Positions 48,278 through 60,030 of a stretch of DNA of 64,000 nucleotides are shown here, in pieces. Source of the DNA: Dactylorhiza incarnata. Taxonomy: Eukaryota; Streptophyta; Magnoliopsida; Asparagales; Orchidaceae. Numbering within the stretch: the stretch's first letter is position 1; every line of letters starts with the position of its first letter. Both the position numbers and the translations under genes were made by a program. The stretch covers positions 41,001 to 105,000 of the forward strand of contig JAWHQI010000755.1 of assembly GCA_033032865.1 (NCBI GenBank). Direction: 5' to 3'. The notes under the pieces were generated by a model that was given only the letters and a program-made list of their open reading frames with translations, did no database searches and was not told the origin of the DNA.

Positions 48278-51200
48278 TTGTTTTTGCAGGTATGTCCAAA
48301 GGCCAATAAAAATCCTATCTGGTACTTGGACAGTGGATGCTCTCGGCATATGACCGGGACAAGAAGCCTTTTGCAAAACTTCATTCCAGTTGCAAACGGT
48401 CCAAAAGTTATTTTTGGCGGTTCAGACAGAGGAATAACTAAAGGCTATGGTATGATTTCTAATGGAAATGTATCTTTTTCCGATGTGGCTTATGTGGAAG
48501 GATTAGAACATAATCTGATAAGTATAAGCCAACTCTGTGATAAAGGATACATAGTCGATTTTCGTAAAGATAAGTGTCTGATAAAGTCGGCAGAGAATTC
48601 TGAAACGATTTTATCAGGGACTCGCTGTAAGAATATCTTTTGCTTAAACTTTCTTTGTTTATCTTCTTCTACACCAGTGTGTCTTTTAGCCAAAGATAGT
48701 GCATCTCTTGTCGATCAATGGCACAAGAGACTAGCACATATAAATTTTAAAACTATTAATAAACTATTTTCGCAAAACTTAGTGCGCAATGCGCCAAATG
48801 TTAAGTGCGTTAAAGATAGACCTTGTCATGCATGCATAAAAGGCAAGCAAACAAGAGCTACCTTCAAGAGCATCATTGGCAAAGATTCTAACAGGTGTCT
48901 ATATCTGCTTCATATGGACTTGTTTGGTCCGTTGCAAATTAGAAGCTTAGGAGGTAAGTCTTTTACATTGGTTGTTGTGGATGATTACTCACGTTTTGCA
49001 TGGGTATTCTTTCTAAAACACAAGTCAGATACTTTCGACACTTTCACAAGCTTTGTTAAGCAAACCCAGAATGAATTTAACTGTTCAGTGGTCAAAATCA
49101 GAAGTGATCACGGAACAGAATTTGAATCTGGAGCAATGACAGACTTTTGTGAAAGCCTTGGTATCTTTCATGAGTTTTCCTCTCCCCGGACTCCACAACA
49201 AAATGGAGTAGCCGAGAGAAAGAACAGAACACTCATTGAGGCTTGCAGAACTATGTTGAGTGATTCGTCTTTACCTAGAATATTTCTGGGCTGAAGCTGT
49301 CAACACTGCTTGCCACGTGCAAAACAGAGCACTCATAAATAAGAACCATGAAAAGACTCCTTATGAACTTTTAAAGGGCAAGAAACCAACCATTTCTTAT
49401 TTCAGAATTTTTGGCAGTAAGTGCTTTGTACTTAACAATGGAAAGCATTACAAGACTAAGTTTAGCGAAAAGAGCTTTGAAGGTATTTTCGTAGGCTATA
49501 GCAGCCATAGTAAAGCTTATCGTATTTTTAATAAGAAAACTCTGGTTGTAGAAGAGTCTATTAATGTTGTATTTGATGAGACGAGCATGCTTCAAAGCAG
49601 CTCTTCTAGTTCTTCTATTGAAGTTGCAGGTTCAAAGTTGCAAGATACACACTTGCATAAGCCAGTTAAAGACGACGCTCAAACCTTCGTCAAAATCTCT
49701 CCTCTAACCTTAGCTGAAGAGGAAGATCACCTTGATGAAGAGCCAACTCCAGTGGAAGAATTTGTTCCAGTTGAAGAAGAAGTAGTTCCCGTTGTTCCAA
49801 ACGATGCGAGGAATCTTGAATTCAGACACATGAGGGATCACCCTATTAATCAAATCATAGGAGATCCTCATGAAGGTATTAGAACTAGAAGAGGTACTAC
49901 TAACGAAAATTTGCACTTGAGCTTTCTTTCACAGGTAGAACCAAAGAAATTTCAAGAAGCAAATGAAGACCCACACTGGATTATTGCAATGGAAGAAGAA
50001 TTAAACCAATTCAAGCGTTGCAAGGTCTGGACACTTGTTCCAAAGCCTAAGGATAAGAACATAATTGGAACAAAGTGGGTGTACAGAAACAAGTTGGACG
50101 AAGATGGAACAATCATCAAGAATAAAGCAAGACTTGTAGCTAAAGGCTACAGACAAGAAGAAGGAATCGACTTCGATCAGACATATGCACCGGTAGCAAG
50201 ACTCGAAGCGATTAGGCTATTTCTAGCCTTTGCTGCATTCAAGGGTTTCACCGTATACCAAATGGACGTCAAGTCAGCATTCCTCAACGGAAATATCAAA
50301 GAAGAAGTATACGTGGAACAACCTCCAGGATTTATCAATCCAGACTTTCCTAATTATGTTTATTTACTTCAGAAAGCTTTATATGGTTTAAAACAAGCTC
50401 CTCGAGCTTGGTATGAGACGCTGTCTAACTTCCTTCTTGAGAACAAGTTCACAAGAGGAAAGATAGATAAGACATTATTTCTTAGGGAAGTAAAAGGCAA
50501 GATTTTGCTAGTGCAAATCTATGTTGATGACATTATTTTTGGCTCAACCGATGACAACCTTTGCAAGAAGTTTTCAAAACTTATGCAGGGGAAGTTTGAA
50601 ATGAGCAGTATGGGTGAGCTGAAGTATTTCTTAGGACTTCAAGTGAAACAATCTGAAGATGGAATTTTCATCTCTCAGACGAAGTTCACCAAGGAGTTAA
50701 TTAAGAAATTCGGAATGGAGAGTGCAACCTCCATGAGGACTCCAATGAGCTCAGCTATGTCTCTGAACAAGGACGAGAAAGGGAAACCTTTTGATGAAAC
50801 TAAATACAGAAGCATAATTGGCTCTTTGCTCTACCTTACTGCTAGTAGACCCGACATAATGTTTTCCACATGTGTATGTGCTAGATATCAGGTGAACTCT
50901 AAGGAATCTCACTATACAGCTGCAAAGCGAATTTTGAGATATCTTAAGGGCACACCAAATCTTGGCTTATGGTACCCAAGAAGTAATGATAGCGAACTAA
51001 TAGGCTATTCAGATGCAGATTTTGCAGGTAGCAGAGACGACAGGAAAAGCACTTCCGGAACATGCCAATTTCTCGGAAGACGACTTATATCCTGGAGTAG
51101 CAAGAAGCAGAATTGTGTTGCAATTTCAACCGCCGAGTCAGAATATATTTCTGCAGGCAGCTGTTGCGCACAACTTCTATGGATAAGGAATCAACTTCAA

Positions 51201-51464
51201 GACTACAATATGAAGGTCAAGAATATTCCAATGTTTTGTGATTCTTCCAGTGCAATTGCTATAGCAAACAATCCAGTCTCCCACAGTCGGACAAAGCATA
51301 TTGAACTAAGGTATCACTTCATCCGGGAACATGTGGATAATGGGGACATCAACTTAAGCTATGTCCCTACGGATAAGCAAGTTGCAGATATATTCACGAA
51401 GCCGCTGGATGAGACCAAGTTCTCTTTCTTCAAGACAGAACTTGGAATGCTCAACTTAGAGTAA
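48278..51464 (+). pseudogene. Pol of the SIRE-like element: protease, integrase, RT, RNase H
   Basis: The first part (48,278-49,294) has protease-like WYLDSGCSRHM, the pre-integrase HHCC region (HKRLAHINF ... CHACIKGK) and the integrase core (MDLFGP, SDHGTEF, and the Glu in NGVAERKNRT). At about 49,260-49,290 the frame shifts. The rest (49,260-51,464) is open: integrase C-terminus, RT with YVDD (about 50,520) and the conserved ARLVAKGY and DVKSAFLNG segments, then RNase H (DADFAG, STAESEY) and the usual C-terminus ADIFTKPL. Order and motifs are those of Ty1/copia. There is one frameshift in pol and a stop between gag and pol. Confidence 0.9.
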
Positions 51465-52030
51465 TGCTTAAAGCGAGAAGAAAAATGGGATTTCTAAAAG
51501 TTATATATCTATGGAAAGCAGTAATCTGTCCTTCAGAAAGAAAGAGGTAGAATTTTTTCTAAGTCTTAACAGAATTTCTCGAGAAATGACATAGACTTTT
51601 CGAGAAATGAAAGACTTCTCGCAAAATGTACCTGTACTTCTCGAGAAATGGGTTATCCCTCGAGAAATGCTTTTTCAAAGTCAGAAAATCAGAATTCTGG
51701 AATCTCTCGAGAAATCAAGATACTTCTCGAGAAATTAGAATAGTTCTCGCGAGTCAGTATATCTCTCGCGAAATTGCGTTCAATTTTCAGAATTCTAGTC
51801 TTTATTTTCCGGGATACGAAAGGTCAGGTATGCGCGTTTTTATTTTCTTTATCTATAAGTAAATCTCGAATAATTGTCACATCAAACTAAACTATAAATA
51901 GACAATCGAAACAAATTAAAGTTCACGCGAGTTCCTTCGTCTTCTTCTCGTAAAGCCGCCGACGGTTCGTCTTCCTCTCACGCGAAATCGAAATTTCTGG
52001 TCAGTTGATTCTTGATTTTCTTTCTCTCCA
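51465..52030 (+). promoter_or_regulatory. Spacer with internal promoter signals before the env-like ORF
   Basis: 51,578-51,770 contains five exact CTCGAGAA words (51,578; 51,640; 51,659; 51,706; 51,726) and several near variants, the same motif that crowds the LTR promoter. TATAAATA follows at 51,893-51,900, 131 bp before the ATG at 52,031. A separate env-like transcript is inferred from this layout. Confidence 0.6.
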
Positions 52031-54306
52031 ATGGCGCCTCATTCAAAGCCAAAGGTTGGCGTGGGCAGTGAATTAGTGCGAGAAGGCCTAGTTTCCATCT
52101 CAGATGATTTCAAGAACCTGTTTTATCTTCTTGAAGCAGCCGGCTTATCTTTTGTTCTAGAGCAGCCATGCAAAGTTCTGTTTAAAGAGGTGGAGGATTT
52201 CTTCATTAATGTTAAGGTTCATAAAACTGGATTGAAGATGAAATCTACTATTGGGAATTCCAAAATCAAGATCACTCCTAAGTCTATTTCCAAACATCTG
52301 AAGTTGCCTTTAGTAGAGGAAGAAGATTCTCTGGATGATAATGATTGGGTAAAAGCAGTGAGCTATGTAGGTTTGACTTCAGCCAAGACAATTCGTAGAC
52401 AGCAAATGAATGATGTCGGGAAACTTTTGGTGGACATCATCTCCAAGGTGTTGCTGGGAAATACTGGAAGCCTGGGATATGTCTCAGTGGATGTGTTCAG
52501 TTTAGTTACAGCAGTAATCTGTGGGAAGAAGTGCAGTTGGGCAGACATAATGTTCAATAAGATCAAAGAGAGCATTTCTAGTCCTAATTTTGCAAGGATT
52601 ATAACTCTCTATCTGAATCAGGTTGATTCTCAAGTCTTTGATATGTCCAAAGGGGCTATCATTCATCACTTGAAGAGGTTGGATGTGTTCACTCTCCAAA
52701 GGTGGAACATCAGGATAACCAAGCCTTCAGGAGGTGGTCATTCCCAGGGGGAGCCTTCTGGTCAACAGGATGTGCATTCATCTCCTCCTCCAGACTCTTC
52801 AGCACAACTTCAAGCTCTTCCATCTCCAGGTCAGCAGAATGTCCCTCCAGCAGCAGATTTAGTTCCTCCTCTTTCATCAGAAAATATTCCATCAGATCAG
52901 GTTCCTCCAGGATCAGAGATTCCTCCTCCTGATGTGGTATTCTCCCCTATCTTAAATAATGTGGCTTCTTCTCCTCCTCCTCCTCATGTTGTTGCACAAG
53001 AAACTATTGATGCTAACATAGCAGATGTTCTTCTTGACATTCAGAACACTGTAGTTGATGATGAGCAGAACTCCTAGTGATCACCATGCAGGTTCAGGTG
53101 CAGATTTTGTATTCCATCATGATGATGATGTTTCTGTTCACAATACTCCTTCTCCCCCAGCAAATACTGAGGGGGAGCAAGAGTCCTATTTGGAAATGAA
53201 TACAGAAGCACAGGGACAGCCTGAAGTTCTAGTAGATGAGACTGTGAATCTGTCTTTTCTTCCAGAGAAAAGTACAGTTGTTCTAGAAGAAATCCCTGAA
53301 CCAGTCCTGCCAGCTCCCATTCCTCCTCCTCTCTTTGCTGATCATGCCTTGCTAGGTCAGATTGAAATGTTACTCCAAAGGCAGAGTGCCAAGATAGATT
53401 TATCTTTCAAGGAAGTGCATGCCAGGATAACAGATATAGAGAAAGCTATGGATAAAAAGTTGAAAGCCTTCCAAGATAGTTCAGAAGAACTCAAGAGGAT
53501 TGTCATTCAAGGAGGAAAAGCTATTGACCACACCATTGAGGGTGTTGGTAAAGTGTTAGAGCAGATTATTGAAGTCAGAAAGACTCAAGAATCTATGTGT
53601 ATTAAGGCTGATGAACACTGTTTTAAAATTGTTGATGAGGTAGGGTTGTTTAAAGAATCTGTTCTCCAAACTCTTCCTGTAGAAGTCAGAAAGGGGGAGG
53701 ACAAGTTGATAGGTTCAATTGATGAGAATTTATTTGCATTTCATAATCACATGAGTGAGAAATTTGATCTACTGTCTCAGGGAGTCCAGAAGCAGGTAGC
53801 TTGATGTCAAAGAAGTCACACTAAGGTCTACTGCTTGGCTCCATAGTGAGATCTTTCCAGAAATGGGCATTGACCCTGCTGTTTCCCCTCCTCAGTATGA
53901 TCTCCCTCCTCAATATCCTTCTGCACAGTATGAGGCTCCTCAGTTGTCTCCAAGACAAGATGTGTCTTCTGATGTAGAAGTTGCTTCTTCTAAGCAAGGT
54001 TCAAGAAAAAGAAAATATGGTGAAGGACCTTCTGCTAAGAGATCAGTTCCTGAATCTAGTTCAGCAGGCTCTGGCAAAGCTGCTGCTACTGATCCTGTGA
54101 ATTATCCAGAATTATGGAGTCCTATTTCAAAGGCTATTATTCTTGATTCACTCAGATTAGTTGAAGAAGGTGGAATGCAAGTTCAAGACTATTACAGCTC
54201 TTCTGAATGGAAACTTTATCAAAACAGCAAGATCAAAAGGAGATTACATTACAGGACAAATAAGTACAATGATCCTACAGCTCCTCCCTCCAAAGTACCA
54301 TCCTAA
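52031..54306 (+). pseudogene. Env-like ORF of the SIRE-like element, two frameshifts
   Basis: Three consecutive frames are read as one broken gene: 52,031-53,077, 53,055-53,804 and 53,863-54,306. The shifts lie near 53,050-53,077 and near 53,802. The N-terminal 220 residues look like a globular helical domain (LEAAGLSFVLEQP, ITPKSISKHLKLP). A long Pro/Ser-rich linker follows, then a helical coiled-coil section, then a basic C-terminal tail (KQGSRKRKYGEGPSAKR). No clear signal peptide or membrane segment is visible, so 'env-like' rests on position and on the known SIRE1 layout, not on membrane features. Function unknown. Confidence 0.75.
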
Positions 54307-54588
54307 ACCTTATGCATACTTCAAAAGACAGGATCAGAAAAGAAGAGACAATGCCAGAGAATGAAGACCATCAAATTCTTTTTGTCATTTGCTTGTGTGA
54401 ACTTTAAGTCATGAGACAATCTGAAAATCTATATATAGTTTTGATTTTGATGTGATAATTATCTTTCTTTTATAGATTTAATTTTTGATGCTCTTTCTTT
54501 ATCTGTCTCTATTTAATTCCTTGTATAACATCGTTGTGTATTATTTTGTTGCAATTCATCTTGGTAAGTAGGGTTCTGACTTCTACAA
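54307..54588. other. Tail between env-like ORF and 3' LTR
   Basis: AT-rich, no ORF. It ends in the purine tract next to the LTR. Confidence 0.5.
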
Positions 54589-54601
54589 ATAGGAGGAGAT
54601 T
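54589..54601 (+). other. Polypurine tract of the SIRE-like element
   Basis: ATAGGAGGAGAT directly before the 3' LTR; the plus-strand primer site. Confidence 0.75.
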
Positions 54602-56116
54602 GTTGGGTATTGTATCCACAATAACCTTGATTTGTAGAAAGTCAACTATGAACCAAGATTGAATTGCTTATGTATTTGATTTGTTTCTCTAGTTTTGTCT
54701 TGCAGGTTCCCATTGCTAAATGTAAACCAATGTCAGGTCACAGTGGGTCAATGAGCACAGTCTTTTACAATGTAATTCCTCATTGTATGGGATATGGTGT
54801 TGACTCATATGTGATCTCTCTATTGGAATGCATTTCTAATCAAGACAAAGGAAGCTAAGGTCTTGGAGGTGTAGCTGTTCTCAAAGAAAAGTTTAAAGAA
54901 TTTCTTCCAAGTGTATTTCTCGAGAAATCTGAAAAGCTCTCGGAAAATCCTTTTGAATTCTCGAGAAGTTCTTTTCAGCTTAAGTCTTCGAAAGAAATTC
55001 AAATTTCTCGAGAAGCTATCTTTATTTCTCGAGAAGTCTGTAGTGCTCTCGGAAAATCCTTTGTTTTTTCTCGAGAAGTCTTCTTTGCTGAAAGTCTCTG
55101 AGAAAATCTTTTCTCTCGAGAAGTTTATCTGATTTCTCGAGAAGTTCTTGTTTCTTCCGAAAAAGGTTAGTTTATCTTATTTCTCGAAGAAGATCTTTGT
55201 TCTCGAGAAATCCCTTCTTTTCTCGAGAAGCTCTGTCAATTTGTTTGAAAGCCTTTTTTCCGAGATCCAGCCGTGATTTCTCGAGAAGTCTTCTTTCTCT
55301 CGAGAAATCTGTTTCTCGTTACTTCAATCTATTTTTGCCGACTTCTGTTTTCCGTCTATTTGACGAGATTCCTTTCTCTGGCTTAAGGCTTAAATATTCT
55401 ATTTAGACCTTCTCCTATAAAAGGCCCTCTTGCTTAAGATTTGATTGATTATTATTCCTTTCCGAATCTCTCTCTCCCGATCTTAAGGATCTAGAAAAGC
55501 GCCGCTCGCCGTCGTCTACGTTTGGAGATCGTTCTACTCTTTGGAGTTGTCGATTTCTATCAAGAAGGATTCGATTGATCCATGCTCAGGTTCTGCAATC
55601 TCTATTGGATCGTTTCGGATTGCCAAAGACAGATTCGAAGGATCGTTGTTCTTCCTCATCGTTCTCAAAAGCCATTCAAGAAGAAGGAAGAAAATGCTTC
55701 TGTTATTCAGATCTGGTTTAGTATTGTTCAAACCCTTTTCAATCTATTGTAGGAGTTGTTATCTCCGAGTTGTAGGAGAGGTTGTTCTCCGAGTTGTAGG
55801 AGAAGTTTTCTCCGAGTTGTAAGAGAGGTTCTCTCTGAGTTTGTAGGAGTTTGACTCCGAGACTGTAGGATCGTTCTTGATCCGAGATTTAGTGAGTAGT
55901 CAAGTCTAGCTGTGGTGCTAGATTGGCGAGGCCGGCAGTGTAGTACCCGAGTACGGGGAACCACTATAAATTCCTTAGTGTTATCTGTGGCTGTGATTAA
56001 TTTTGTGTGCTGTGCTTTACGTTTAATCTTTAATTCCGCAAAAGACGTAGAGATCACCTATTCACCCCCCCCCCCCCCCCCCTCTAGGTGATTTAGGTAG
56101 GCAACTAGATACTTCA
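54602..56116 (+). repeat. 3' LTR of the SIRE-like element
   Basis: Same features as the 5' LTR, TATA at 55,416-55,422. The C-run near 56,065 is 18 long against 7 in the 5' LTR. Confidence 0.92.
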
Positions 56117-56121
56117 ATATA

Positions 56122-56224
56122 TATACTTATAAATATATATATATACTTATAAATATATATAATATATATATATTTATATAAGTATATATAAATATATATA
56201 TATACTTATAAATATATATATACT

Positions 56225-56258
<34 letters not shown>

Positions 56259-57415
56259 CTTTAAGTATAAGTATATATATATATTTATATTTATATATAT
56301 ATACTTTACTTATATATAAGTATATATATACATATATAAATATATATATAAATATATATATATAATAATAATATATATAAACATATATATATATATATAT
56401 CTAAATGTATATATATACTTATATATATTTATAAGTATATAAATTTAAATATATATATACTTATATATATAAGTATATATATACTTATAAATATATATAT
56501 ATATATATATATTTATAAGTATATATATATACTTATATATATATATTTATATATACATATATATAAGTATATATATATGCTTATATATATAAGTATATAT
56601 ATATATATATGTAAATATACTTATATATATAAATATATATATATACTTATATATACTTATATATTTATTTATTTATTTTTCTATAATTACATATATATAT
56701 ATATTTACAAGTGTATATATATACTTATAAATACATATATATACTTATAAATATAAATATATATATTTATAGGTATATATATATTTATATATATATATAT
56801 ACATAAATATAAGTATCAGTATATATATACTTATAAATATATTTATATTATATATATATACTTATAAATATATATATATATATTTATATATATTCTTATA
56901 TATATATAAGTATATATATACATATATATACTTATATATTTATATATATATATATATATACTTATATATATATTTATAAATTTATATATATAAGTGTATA
57001 TATATACTTTTATATATATATTTCTATATATATATACTTATACTTATATTTATGTATATATATATTTATTTATTTATAAGTATATATATACTTATAAATA
57101 TATATATATAAATATACTTATATATATACTTATAAATATATATATACTTATATTTATATACTTATAAATATATATATGTATATATATATACTTATATATA
57201 AGTATATATATACTTATATATACTTAAATATATATATATATACACATAAATAAAAGTATAAGTATATATATATATTTATATATATACTATAGATATAGTA
57301 TATATATAAGTATATATATATAATAATAATATATATATAAATATATATACTTATAAATATATATTTGTATTTATAAGTATATATATATTTATAAGTTTTA
57401 TAAGTTATATATATA
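56122..57415. repeat. AT-rich repeat block 3
   Basis: TATACTTATAAATATATA-type sequence of the same family as blocks 1 and 2, without a GC core. No genes. Confidence 0.85.
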
Positions 57416-58331
57416 TTTGTCTCCGCTTTCCCATGGAGGGGTTTTTGCTAGTCGCACTCCTTGGAGCTCCTTATAACTTTATGAGTGCATATTAATAATG
57501 ATTGTTCAACCAATGTGCTCATAGTTTAGACCATTCTTTCATCAGAGTACCTAAATGTAAGCAGCATTCAAAAAAGTATAAATAGAACAGAACAAATTTA
57601 AAATGTCATATTTAGATCTCTAAAGATGTGTACCACAACATTTTGATATTCACGTTCATTACTTCTAATCCAATCCATCTGAGAAAAGACTGAGACCTCG
57701 TCGGCGCTGGAAGGAGAGGCCTCGTCGACGCACGTCGTAGATTGGAAGGAGATTCGTTGGCGCTGGAAGTTGGAGAAATCATCAGTGCTAGAAGCTTGTT
57801 GAAGGAGGAAGACGACGTCGATGCATGTTGAAGGAGGAAGACGACGTCGGCAGATTCAGGGGAGAGGAAGGTGGAGCGGCTTCTACGAGGAGGTAGAGAA
57901 CAGAGCGTAAAAAAATGGGGTGCAGATAGCCAAATTAGGGGTGCCTAAAAAAAGGAACATAGGACGCTTTGGAATTGGTGCAGTTAATCATCCCCCGTTA
58001 ATCTACCCTCGCCTCTCCTTCCCGCCACCCGGCCGTCTCTCTTTCCGGCCACCCGACGGCCTCTCTTGATCAGGTAAGCTTCTGTATTATTCCTCATCTT
58101 CTTCTTCCTCCTCTTTTTTTCTCCTTTTTCCGGGTCAGTTTTTTTCTGTAATATTTTTTTTTTCTTTTGAATACTTTCAAGCGAGGCAGAATCTCGGAGT
58201 ATCACTGGCCATTCTCTTCTCATATATTCTCGGTATTATGCTCGGCTCTCCAGCCCTACGAACCCTATCGAAGGTCACTCATCCTTCATCAAACACACTC
58301 GTTCTTATTGGCAGAGGTTAGTGGCTCTGTA
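57416..58331. other. Region upstream of the URB2-like fragment
   Basis: Ordinary-composition DNA. 57,797-57,820 and 57,826-57,849 are a 24-bp direct repeat (TGTTGAAGGAGGAAGACGACGTCG-like, 29-bp period) in a GA/CG-rich stretch with several CCTCGTCG words. 58,080-58,165 is CT-rich and may be the 5' leader of the gene. No other gene is supported. Confidence 0.5.
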
Positions 58332-59625
58332 ATGGCGAACTCTGATTACGCTAGGCTCAGAAAGTTCCGTCTCAAGAGGAAAAGGAACCCAATACTTTCT
58401 CACGAACTAATGCCACAACAAGAAGAAGAAGACCGAGACAAGGAGAGCACCAAACTTCGCCATACATGGAAGAACCATGATCTTATTCTTGCACTACAAA
58501 GCAAAGAGCTTCGTCTTGAAAGGTTCGTTACGAAGCCTTCTACTTCTGTTGAGAATAGTGCAACATAACCACATTTTATTGCTTTCTTGATTGATTTATT
58601 TCGAATTGTAATTCTGTATTATACAGGAAGCTCAAGGAAGCTTTCGATTTTGCAAGCTTGGAAGCTTTTGATAGTGTTGGGCATCTGCAGTCCATTTCCT
58701 TCTCACGGGCACTGCGCTATGTTTGCGATTGGACGCAGTCCATTTTGATGTATGCAGAACGAAAAAGGAAAGACGAGGAGATTTTAAATCCTTGCCTGGA
58801 TCATAGATGCTGGGCCATTATCAAACTTTGCCTCGAAAAGTCCTCACCCGGAGCTTCTCCCAATTTATTCTGAGCTGTAACACCTGTTTTGAAGAAAGCA
58901 TTGCTCTTACTAGATAGTAATTCTACATTAAATGGAGTAGAATCTATCCCACTCTTTGAGAATGTATTTAAGTGTCTCTCCTTTCTTGTTTCCTCCAATT
59001 CAAGAGCTTTTTACAATGTGGGCGTGGATTTATGGATTACAGTTATTGCTGATGTTCTCAATATCATCAGCAGAGTTTCTAGCAGGGAAGAACAGGGATC
59101 TTTGGTGGCTAAAACCCTTCTGGATCTTTCAGGACTTTTGCTAGAGCATTTTGCCACTTTCTTGAGATTCCACCCAAACCCGAAGAACATATTTTGTGTT
59201 TTTGTCGAGGGTCTACTCGAACAATTGTTTGATTTGCTTGTTTTGTTGCAGTTGAGAACCAAAGAAGGTTGTTTTGAACAATTTGCAAGCATGGTGAAGA
59301 TTGTTGAGGATGTTATGTTGAACGGGCTATTTCATCCTGCCCACATTTGTGGGTTTTTGAGCTCAATAACTGCGGGGCAGGAGGGAGGATCAAGTGGAGT
59401 TTATGAGAGTTATCACAGGCACTTATTCAGGAAACTAGAAAAAGTTATTCGAGAGAAGAAGGTAACAGCACTGGGTGGGTTCGGATGCCTTCTCCGTTTC
59501 TTTTCTAGAAGAGCTAAGGGCCAACAAGGATCTTCTCTATCATTTAGAGGGCACCATGTTTTGAAAAAAGGCAATGAGGTCACCGGAGATGCTCAGGAGG
59601 CACGCATTCCTCTATTTGACAAATT
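58332..59625 (+). pseudogene. URB2/NPA2-like ribosome-biogenesis gene, 5' fragment
   Basis: Exon 1 58,332-58,522 (MANSDYARLRK, with a basic stretch RLKRKRN), a 104-bp intron with GT...ATACAG ends, and exon 2 from 58,627 join in phase (LRLERKLKEAFDF). The pattern (TWKNHDLILALQSKEL; LDHRCWAIIKLCLE; SPNLF; ALLLLDSNS; GLFHPAHICGFLS) resembles plant homologues of Urb2/Npa2, a nucleolar helical-repeat protein needed for 60S pre-rRNA processing. The match is from memory. A TGA at 58,871-58,873 interrupts exon 2 in frame. At about 59,625 the coding sequence runs into AT repeat. About 395 residues are visible against roughly 2,000 in the family, so this is a truncated copy or a gene split by repeat growth. 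Confidence 0.65.
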
Positions 59626-60030
59626 ATTTATATATGTATATTTATATATATATATTTATAAGTATATATAGTATAAATATATAAGTAATATATATTTATA
59701 AGTATATATATAATATATGTATATTTATAAGTATATATATATAAGTATTTATAAGTATATATAAATATATATATATTTCTAAGTATATATATACTTATAA
59801 ATAGATATATATACATATATATAAGTATATACTATATTTATAAGTATATATATACTTATAAATATATATACTTATAAATATATATATACTTATATATATA
59901 CTTATAAATACATATATATAAATATATATTTATAAGTATATATATATATTTATATAAATATATATATATATATATATAAGTATATATATACTTATAAATA
60001 TATATATACTTATAAATATATATATATATA
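59626..60030. repeat. AT-rich repeat block 4
   Basis: TATAAGTATATA-type repeat between the URB2-like fragment and Helitron A. Confidence 0.85.

Larger units (their letters stand above)
44376..56116 (+). mobile_element. Ty1/copia LTR retrotransposon, SIRE/Maximus type
   Basis: An 11.7-kb element with TG...CA LTRs of 1,505 and 1,515 bp, an initiator tRNA-Met primer site, copia-order pol (integrase before RT), a long spacer, an env-like region and a purine tract before the 3' LTR. Large LTRs plus an extra ORF after pol mark the SIRE/Maximus clade. The LTRs differ at about ten substitutions by eye, one A-run indel and a C-run of 7 against 18, so the insertion is young. Even so, gag, pol and the env-like frame each carry frameshifts. 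It is inserted in AT repeat. Confidence 0.92.
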
